From: Methanothrix sp.
Lineage (GTDB): Archaea; Halobacteriota; Methanosarcinia; Methanotrichales; Methanotrichaceae
DNA length: 19,732 nt
Assembly: GCA_012798025.1 (NCBI GenBank)
Contig: JAAZNX010000149.1
Span: forward strand, 1 to 19,732
Reading direction: 5' to 3'
The notes beneath the pieces are model-generated. The model was given only the letters and a program-made list of their open reading frames with translations. It searched no databases and was not told the DNA's origin. Of the stretch, positions 14,810 through 19,732 are shown piece after piece. The number at the start of each line of letters is the position of its first letter. The stretch's first letter is position 1. Made by a program: the position numbers and the translations under genes.

Positions 14810-16099
14810 ATGATGGTCGATATCGTATCTCCGGGAATATACACCTACGGCTCCCTGGTGCTGGGAGGGATACTCAAAGAGAAGGGACATGTCGTAAATA
14901 TCACAAGGAAGCTGGAGTCCCGAGGAAATGCGACCCTCTTAAGCCTCTTTTCCACTTTGCAACTCCTAGATCCCAAGATCATAAAGTTCGTGGCATCAAG
15001 AGAGGATGTCTACGTTGGCGGTCCAGTTGGCATGTGCCCGGAGATGGTCTTGGGAGAGCTGAATGCGAAAGCGGTAGTCATCGGCGAAGGTGAAGAGATT
15101 GTATCCGACCTTGTAACACGAGGTCCGGAGGATTTGCCAGGCGTTGCCTACAAGCAGGATGGAAAGGTAACGAAAACGCCTCCGCGACCTGTTGCATCGC
15201 TGGATCACGCTGTTCCTCTGATTCCAGAAGATCTCTCACAACAAAGCGTACGTGGTGCCAACATTTACATCGAGACCCATCGCGGCTGCCTGGGAAACTG
15301 CTCATTTTGTCAGGTTCCCCGCTTCTTTGGCCGGAGCATTCGCAGCCGCAGCATTGAGAACATAGTTGCCGAGGTCCAAGAGCTGAAGCGCCGGGGCGTC
15401 CGCCGGGTGGCAGTGAGCGGCGGCACTGGCTCTCTCTTCGGCTATCGCAGCAGCATAAATCGTGATGCCTTCATTGAGATGCTGCGCGCTCTGTCCTCGA
15501 TTCTTGGCAAGAGAAATCTCTCAGTGCCGGATATGAGGGTCGATCTGGTAGACGAGGAGGTCCTGTCAGCCATCAGAGACTATACCATCGGCTGGGTATT
15601 CTTTGGACTTGAGACTGGGAGCGAACGCATCCTCAGAGCCATGAGAAAAGGCGTGAGCGTAAAGGATAATCGCGAGGCGATACAGCTTGCCAAAAGCCTT
15701 GGCGTCAGGGTCGGAGGCAGCTTCATTGTTGGCTATCCAGGCGAGACCAGACAGGACTTTGAAGAGACCATGGCCTTTGCAGAGGAGGCAATGCTGGATG
15801 ACGTTTTTGTGAGCATCGCCGAGCCAATACCAGGCACGCCGCTGGCCGCTCAGGTTCTCGCAAATCCCGACGACGAACTCGCCCTCTATCAAGAGCATTG
15901 TGGCGATGCTAAAGCGTTGAAGCTCTCCGAGGCTGAGACGAGATGCTTCGAGTTGATGCTGCACGCTGAAAGCTGCAAACCAGTGCCAAGAGCCATAACA
16001 AATGATCTTTACAACGCGTTTCTTGCCGAGGCCAAGTGCCAAGGAAGCGACATCAGACGGGTCATAGGGCTCTTGAAAAAGTACAGGGAGCATGTTTGA
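14810..16099 (+). CDS. mgmA: Radical SAM protein with B12-binding-like domain; candidate MCR glutamine C-methyltransferase
   Basis: The N-terminal 130 or so residues look like a Rossmann B12-binding domain without the DxHxxG base-off motif: VDIVSPGIYTYGSLVLGG, then VGGPVGM and VVIGEGEE. The radical SAM core has the cluster-binding CLGNCSFC (three cysteines, spacing x3 and x2), followed by QVPRFFGRSIRSRS, GGTGS and FGLETGSERILRAM. The layout fits cobalamin-dependent radical SAM methyltransferases. A role in Calpha-methylation of the McrA active-site glutamine is proposed because the gene lies about 1.2 kb from mcrA; the symbol is tentative. It is not Mmp10, whose cluster motif sits near its N-terminus. 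The open frame reaches a TTG at 14786, but that lies inside the leader hairpin; the ATG at 14810 (or 14813) fits the promoter and the first conserved residues better. Confidence 0.75.
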   Translation: MMVDIVSPGIYTYGSLVLGGILKEKGHVVNITRKLESRGNATLLSLFSTLQLLDPKIIKFVASREDVYVGGPVGMCPEMVLGELNAKAVVIGEGEEIVSDLVTRGPEDLPGVAYKQDGKVTKTPPRPVASLDHAVPLIPEDLSQQSVRGANIYIETHRGCLGNCSFCQVPRFFGRSIRSRSIENIVAEVQELKRRGVRRVAVSGGTGSLFGYRSSINRDAFIEMLRALSSILGKRNLSVPDMRVDLVDEEVLSAIRDYTIGWVFFGLETGSERILRAMRKGVSVKDNREAIQLAKSLGVRVGGSFIVGYPGETRQDFEETMAFAEEAMLDDVFVSIAEPIPGTPLAAQVLANPDDELALYQEHCGDAKALKLSEAETRCFELMLHAESCKPVPRAITNDLYNAFLAEAKCQGSDIRRVIGLLKKYREHV

Positions 16100-16143
16100 T
16101 CTGACAGGCTTTTGGCCATCTTGAGACGCTCCAAATTCACTTG

Positions 16144-16153
16144 TTATAATTAA
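16144..16153 (+). promoter_or_regulatory. Possible TATA box for the secreted protein at 16197
   Basis: TTATAATTAA lies about 49 bp before the ATG at 16197. A start of transcription about 26 bp downstream would fall near 16173, just after the AAGGAGG sequence. Therefore either another promoter is used or the apparent Shine-Dalgarno is not in the mRNA. Confidence 0.3.
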
Positions 16154-16182
16154 TCTTAAATGTTAAGGAGGATTATAGATAC

Positions 16183-16200
16183 ATGGTGAAACCGATATGA
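16183..16200 (+). other. Five-codon leader ORF (MVKPI) with stop overlapping the next start
   Basis: ATG GTG AAA CCG ATA TGA: the TGA overlaps the ATG of the secreted-protein gene as ATGA. A strong Shine-Dalgarno core AGGAGG at 16166-16171 lies 11 nt before this leader ATG but 25 nt before the main ATG. It may therefore drive translation of the leader followed by re-initiation. Whether the leader is translated depends on where transcription starts. Confidence 0.3.
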
Positions 16201-17216
16201 TCTACAGTAAAATCGCCAAGTTTGTGGTAGTGCTCGCTGCCTTGCTATTGGTTGGAACTGCATGTGGTCAGGACTGGCTGGAAGGCGGATACGTTCGAAG
16301 CTTTGACCGCTCGATGTTCATGGACCCGGGGATCGCGGGCATGGTTCGGTGGCTCGACGCACCTGTTGACAGCTACCCCTGGTACAGCTCAGATGTAAAA
16401 TTCTACAAGCAGCAGGTTCCCGACACGACCTTCTCGCCTTACAAAGAGTACTTCACAACGACGGGTACCTCTGCCATTGGCGGGATAATAAGCAATCCAT
16501 CTCTCTTCGATATCACGAAGAAGGCGCCTTCGAGCGTATATTATGGCTCAGGCCAGGGGTTGCCATACTCTCAGTACGTCTCTCTTTTGCCCACCAAATC
16601 CAATGATCTATGGATCCAAGGAACAACGAACTGGACGCAGTACCTGGTGAGCCCCTTGGGCGCAGTGTTGCATCTGGTTGCAAGTGTTCCTGTAGGTGGT
16701 GAGGGCGGCTTCTATGAAATAATTCAGACAGATACAATCGCCTCGAATTACAAGACTTATCATTTCTATCAGGGCTATAACTCCATGACCTTCACAGCAG
16801 CTCAGATTGGAAGACATATGCTCTACTTCGTTGTTGCCAACCAGCCGAGCAATGTTGTCGTGATCGACGTGTTTGCCCAGGCACCATCGACTCAGTTCAA
16901 GGCAGGCGCTGCCACAACAACGATGCCAACCACATATACGGTGCCTCAGACGTCCACCGTTGTCGCGGATACCCCTGTCCAGATCCGGTCACAGGGGATG
17001 AAGGGCTATCAGGTCTTCCTTGACGAGAACTATATCGGAACTGAAGGGACCGGCGGAGATGTTCTGGACGGGGTCTTCAGCTTCAAGGTGGCTGGGGGGC
17101 AAAGCCACAATATAAGAGTGTACGATGGCCAGTTCAACTATCCCAAGATCATTTACTTTGAAAGAGGCGTCCAGAAGATAATCAACGTAGAGCCTGGAAC
17201 AGCAGTTTACATTTAG
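16197..17216 (+). CDS. Secreted surface protein with PEGA-like C-terminal domain (339 aa)
   Basis: Specific function not recognised. Residues 1-24 are a signal peptide (IYSKIAKF, hydrophobic VVVLAALLLVG, then TACGQDW). GTAC is a poor lipobox, so ordinary signal peptidase cleavage is more likely. The body (about 25-235) is aromatic- and Ser/Thr/Gly-rich, with beta character and one sequon (NWT). A Thr/Pro-rich linker (about 238-256) leads to a C-terminal domain (about 261-335) with GYQVFLDENYIGTEGTGGD, VFSFKVAGGQSHNIRVYDG and a final strand. This arrangement resembles PEGA-type beta domains found in archaeal surface proteins. In-frame codons upstream of the ATG lead only to ATA and then TAG, so 16197 is the practical start. 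It converges on mcrA with 47 bp between the stops. Confidence 0.8.
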   Translation: MIYSKIAKFVVVLAALLLVGTACGQDWLEGGYVRSFDRSMFMDPGIAGMVRWLDAPVDSYPWYSSDVKFYKQQVPDTTFSPYKEYFTTTGTSAIGGIISNPSLFDITKKAPSSVYYGSGQGLPYSQYVSLLPTKSNDLWIQGTTNWTQYLVSPLGAVLHLVASVPVGGEGGFYEIIQTDTIASNYKTYHFYQGYNSMTFTAAQIGRHMLYFVVANQPSNVVVIDVFAQAPSTQFKAGAATTTMPTTYTVPQTSTVVADTPVQIRSQGMKGYQVFLDENYIGTEGTGGDVLDGVFSFKVAGGQSHNIRVYDGQFNYPKIIYFERGVQKIINVEPGTAVYI

Positions 17217-17231
17217 ATCTATTTTTTTTTA
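17217..17231 (+). terminator. U-tract terminator for the secreted protein gene
   Basis: Nine consecutive T residues (17222-17230) follow the stop codon by five bases on the plus strand. This fits archaeal oligo-U termination. Confidence 0.55.
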
Positions 17232-17235
17232 ATAT

Positions 17236-17267
17236 CAAAAAAAAAGATTGTAGGTCCCATGACCTAC
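17236..17267 (-). terminator. mcr operon terminator: hairpin plus T-run, overlapping the mcrA stop
   Basis: On the minus strand GTAGGTC-ATGG-GACCTAC (17250-17267) forms a 7-bp stem with a 4-nt loop. It is followed after AATC by nine T residues (17237-17245). The mcrA stop codon TAG lies inside the first arm. The hairpin plus U-tract layout suits a highly transcribed operon end. Confidence 0.6.
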
Positions 17268-18943
17268 ACAGATGGCATGACCAGGGATCTCTCGCCTGCA
17301 GCGCGGAACTCGCGTGCACCGCCCTTGCCGAAGCAATCGCGGATGTTGGCCCAGTCGAATACCAGGCCTGGGTTGGCGAAGGTGACCTTGATCAAGGGGT
17401 TCACGGCGAAGGCATCCATGCGGCCCGCATGTGCGGCGCTGGTGATGCCTGCGTACTCGCCCTGGTGGCCCACGTTCATGGCGTAGTTGGGGTAGTTGGC
17501 GCCTCTCAGCTCCAGCGGGTTGCCCTCGTCTGACTGGTAGGAGAATACGTTGGTTGGACCGCACTGATCCTGCAGGTCGTAGCCGAAGAAGCCCAGTCTG
17601 CCCCATGCCTCCTTGTGCAGGAGCATGGAGAGGTACCAGCCAGCCAGTCCGATCTGGGAGTGGCCAGTTGCGATGGCTGAGGTGATGCCTGATGCGGCTG
17701 CCAGGACGGCTGCCCTCTGGGATCCACCGAAGTGATCCTCAAGCAGGGTCGGGAAGGCCTCGTACTGCTCAATGCCGTATAGCGTGACCTCAGTGGCCAG
17801 CTCCTTGGCAACATCGATTGTCTTGGGCGCCTTGGCAAATCCTCCGAACTTGTCGCTGGCATAGTCCACGCCATAGTAGGAGAAGTCATCCAGGACATCG
17901 TTGGTGTAGGCTGCAGTGGCGTACTGGGTGAATCCGACACCACCGGACATGTAGCTTCCCAGCCATATCTGATCATAGAGCATGGAGCCAGCAGCGACCA
18001 CGTTCAAGGAGACATAGACTGGATCCTGGGGCTTGACCCTGGAGGTCTGGACCATATCGGCCATGAAGCCAAAGGAGAGGCCTCCTGGGTTGTTGGGGCC
18101 ACGAGCTCTGCGGGCGGGCAGCATATCGGACATCTGCAGAACTGCAGCGTGCTTGGCTGCATAGGCCAGGTCAGCCACAGCGGCCTCGCCTGCGCACATG
18201 TTGTAGGCATCGATGAAGGTCATTGAGAGCTGCATTGCGCTCCACCTGGATGTGGTGCCGCCGTCGCATGAGCGCACAACGATGGTTGGGATGTGCACAG
18301 CCTGCCAGCTTGTCTTGCCAATAGCGGCCTTCAGGACCTCTGCCTGCTCCTCTGGGAACATCTTGTTGATGTCGATCAGATACTGGGGATCGATCTCATC
18401 TGCCAGGGCATCGTCGCCGGTGAAGACGCGCACATTGCAGTCGTCGACAAGTCCTGGATGCGTCTCTACCATGTGCTCCTGAACCACGGCTGCGCCGGGC
18501 ATGGCATGGTTGAGGATCTCGAGATAGTTGTTGATGGTCTCAGGCGTGACCTCCTTGCCCAGCCTCTTTTGCAGCACCTCATGGGCCATATCCAGTCCGA
18601 CCACAATGGTCCTGCGGATATCATCCCAGAACTGCTGCATTGCAGGGTTGTTGACGAAGTGCAGATCGTCGCCCTCTACAACATATTCAGTTGACGAGAG
18701 CTTGTAGGGAACGAGCTGCCTCTGGCCCAGGGGAATGCCACCAGCGTGAACATAGGGGTTGTAGCCAGTCATGCCGCGCTTGCCTTCCAGCTTCTTGGCA
18801 AACTCCATGAACTCCCTCTTGCGGGCGTTCTGCTCTGGCCCCAGCCTCTTGTACTCGGTCTTCTGGCTTGCCAGATCGAAATCCTTTCCGAACTTTTTGT
18901 TAAGAGCCTTTATGAATAGCTTCTTGGTGTGCTTAACTGCCAT
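17264..18943 (-). CDS. mcrA: Methyl-coenzyme M reductase subunit alpha (McrA)
   Basis: Catalytic subunit of MCR, which converts methyl-coenzyme M and coenzyme B to methane and the CoM-CoB heterodisulfide using nickel cofactor F430. The 559-residue length is normal. The axial F430 ligand Gln corresponds to Q155 (VVQEHM). Y341 ([11 protein letters not shown]) matches the active-site Tyr333 of Methanothermobacter. Sites of known post-translational modification are conserved: H265 (AAKHAAVLQ), R279 (LPARRARG), Q409 (GGSQRA), G454, D459 and C461 in [10 protein letters not shown]. Equivalences come from my motif alignment with recalled numbering. The start is fixed by a strong Shine-Dalgarno AGGGGTGAT (18948-18956) just before the ATG and by the mcrG stop 14 bp upstream. 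It is the last gene of the operon. Confidence 0.99.
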   Translation of the reverse strand: MAVKHTKKLFIKALNKKFGKDFDLASQKTEYKRLGPEQNARKREFMEFAKKLEGKRGMTGYNPYVHAGGIPLGQRQLVPYKLSSTEYVVEGDDLHFVNNPAMQQFWDDIRRTIVVGLDMAHEVLQKRLGKEVTPETINNYLEILNHAMPGAAVVQEHMVETHPGLVDDCNVRVFTGDDALADEIDPQYLIDINKMFPEEQAEVLKAAIGKTSWQAVHIPTIVVRSCDGGTTSRWSAMQLSMTFIDAYNMCAGEAAVADLAYAAKHAAVLQMSDMLPARRARGPNNPGGLSFGFMADMVQTSRVKPQDPVYVSLNVVAAGSMLYDQIWLGSYMSGGVGFTQYATAAYTNDVLDDFSYYGVDYASDKFGGFAKAPKTIDVAKELATEVTLYGIEQYEAFPTLLEDHFGGSQRAAVLAAASGITSAIATGHSQIGLAGWYLSMLLHKEAWGRLGFFGYDLQDQCGPTNVFSYQSDEGNPLELRGANYPNYAMNVGHQGEYAGITSAAHAGRMDAFAVNPLIKVTFANPGLVFDWANIRDCFGKGGAREFRAAGERSLVMPSV

Positions 18944-18947
18944 TTAA

Positions 18948-18957
18948 ATCACCCCTC
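18948..18957 (-). promoter_or_regulatory. Strong ribosome binding site of mcrA
   Basis: The minus strand reads GAGGGGTGATTTAAATG, pairing extensively with the archaeal 16S 3' end. It fills the mcrG-mcrA gap and fixes the mcrA start. Confidence 0.7.
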
Positions 18958-19725
18958 TTACTCCGGCCTGTAGCCCCACTTGCTCCTGTATTCCCACATG
19001 TGGTGCGTCATCTCAATGGCCTCGTCGAACTTCCTGGCGCCGATCTTTCCACCCATGGGGATCCCATCGAACCTGAAGATGGTGGTTCTCTTCTTGGCCT
19101 CGGCCTCGGTCATGGGCTTGCCCAGGTTGATCTTCTTATCCAGCGGGATGCCGACCTGGTCTTTAACAGCGTAGACATTTCCGTCCTTGCCCATCTCTGT
19201 CCTGGCTAGCATATCGAACTGCATGCCGTTCTCTTCCAGCCTCAGGGAGTGGCCGTGCACAGTGCAGCCCCTCATCGAACAGAGGGCAACATCGGTCATC
19301 TCGCTGTCGTACTGCTGCTTTGTGTACTTCTCGATATCTCTCTCCCTGGCCTCGATGATCTGCCTTCCGGAGAGGGTGCCTGGATCGCAGCCCTTACAGT
19401 TAATCGCTCCCCAATAGGACCTGAAGTAGGGGATGGATGGGGCGAAGTACATGGAGTCAGTCCACTGGGAGTACCTCACACGGTCACCGGCCGCAGCGCC
19501 TGCGGTGGGCGCAACGAGCTGCCTGACAGGACAGTCGGGCTCGCCCATCTCCTTGAGCGGTGGATGGGTGCTGGCGTAATCGGCACCAGGGGCCCTGTGG
19601 CCCATGATGGCTACTACATCCGCCTCAGGGATATCTCTGAGCTTCTCGATGTTTCCGGACATGTGCTTGCGCCTGTTGATACCAACAGAGGTGCTTCCGG
19701 GATAAAATTGTGGTGTGTATGCCAT
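18958..19725 (-). CDS. mcrG: Methyl-coenzyme M reductase subunit gamma (McrG)
   Basis: Gamma subunit of the (alpha beta gamma)2 MCR hexamer; it helps form the F430 and substrate channel. The 255-residue length is typical. Recognisable family sequence includes YTPQFYPGSTSVGINRR at the start, IMGHRAPGADYASTHPPL, VRYSQWTDSMYFAPSIPY, the basic-acidic RQIIEARERDIE, and the C-terminal MWEYRSKWGYRPE. It lies 14 bp upstream of mcrA in the conserved mcrBDCGA order. Only seven bases remain upstream of its ATG, so mcrC, expected next, is outside the window and cannot be confirmed. Confidence 0.98.
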   Translation of the reverse strand: MAYTPQFYPGSTSVGINRRKHMSGNIEKLRDIPEADVVAIMGHRAPGADYASTHPPLKEMGEPDCPVRQLVAPTAGAAAGDRVRYSQWTDSMYFAPSIPYFRSYWGAINCKGCDPGTLSGRQIIEARERDIEKYTKQQYDSEMTDVALCSMRGCTVHGHSLRLEENGMQFDMLARTEMGKDGNVYAVKDQVGIPLDKKINLGKPMTEAEAKKRTTIFRFDGIPMGGKIGARKFDEAIEMTHHMWEYRSKWGYRPE

Positions 19726-19732
19726 ATTTAAC

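Noticed and set aside
15566..16093. 175-codon minus-strand open frame opposite the radical SAM gene
   Set aside because: Shadow of a well-supported gene with no promoter, ribosome binding site or recognisable domain.
17235..17976. Minus-strand frames of 123 and 156 codons overlapping mcrA in other frames
   Set aside because: mcrA occupies this interval in a certain frame. The alternatives are Arg/Pro/Ser-rich shadow translations.
19726..19732. 3' end of mcrC at the right edge
   Set aside because: Only seven bases are visible upstream of mcrG. A TAA is present but cannot be assigned to a gene.
1..19732. CRISPR arrays, insertion sequences, integrases or prophage genes
   Set aside because: No short regularly spaced repeats, transposase or integrase motifs, or terminal inverted repeats with target duplications were seen. 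The only long repeat array is the protein-coding 47-residue repeat.

Overview
The window is a piece of a methanogenic archaeal chromosome, most likely a Methanothrix (Methanosaeta)-type acetoclastic methanogen of the Methanosarcinales. The direct evidence is mcrA and mcrG (methyl-coenzyme M reductase alpha and gamma subunits) on the minus strand at the right edge. Supporting evidence is archaeal SecE/Sec61-gamma, archaeal SRP54, a short homocitrate synthase (AksA type, coenzyme B pathway), AT-rich TATA boxes 25-35 bp ahead of start codons, and several secreted orphan proteins rich in N-glycosylation sequons. The genus assignment is inference from gene content and general sequence style; no 16S gene is present.

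Layout from left to right. Positions 49-354 hold secE (+). It converges on a minus-strand pair: a secreted orphan (1737-2426) followed 10 bp later by a metallo-beta-lactamase/rhodanese protein (362-1726). Positions 2537-5520 hold a minus-strand potassium uptake pair, trkA then trkH. Positions 5622-6203 hold a second secreted orphan (+), facing srp54 (minus, 6276-7613). Positions 7809-8174 hold a third secreted orphan (+), facing a 639-residue protein built from 47-residue TPR-like repeats (minus, 8208-10127). Next on the minus strand come a phosphoribosyltransferase (10227-10865), a small three-helix membrane protein (10932-11186), a long-form RmlA-like sugar-phosphate nucleotidyltransferase (11183-12235) and aksA (12347-13555). 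A divergent promoter region separates aksA from an Mrp/NBP35 iron-sulfur carrier (+, 13683-14564). A structured 245-bp intergenic region (14565-14809) follows, then a radical SAM protein (+, 14810-16099) and a fourth secreted protein (+, 16197-17216). The latter converges on mcrA (minus, 17264-18943) and mcrG (minus, 18958-19725); the rest of the mcr operon lies off the right edge.

Functionally the right third is the most coherent. It carries the terminal enzyme of methanogenesis, a radical SAM protein with a B12-binding-like N-terminal domain that is a good candidate for the MCR glutamine C-methyltransferase, an Fe-S carrier of the kind needed to mature such enzymes, and a homocitrate synthase whose product leads to coenzyme B, an MCR substrate. 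The rest is housekeeping (protein export and targeting, K+ uptake, sugar nucleotides) interspersed with single-gene secreted proteins.

No tRNA, rRNA, CRISPR array, transposase or integrase was seen. No strikingly new multi-gene system is evident. The most unusual items are the cysteine-laddered 47-residue repeat protein, an extracellular insertion in TrkH, a metal-motif variant MBL-rhodanese protein, the structured region upstream of the radical SAM gene, and a five-codon leader ORF whose stop overlaps the start of a secreted protein gene.
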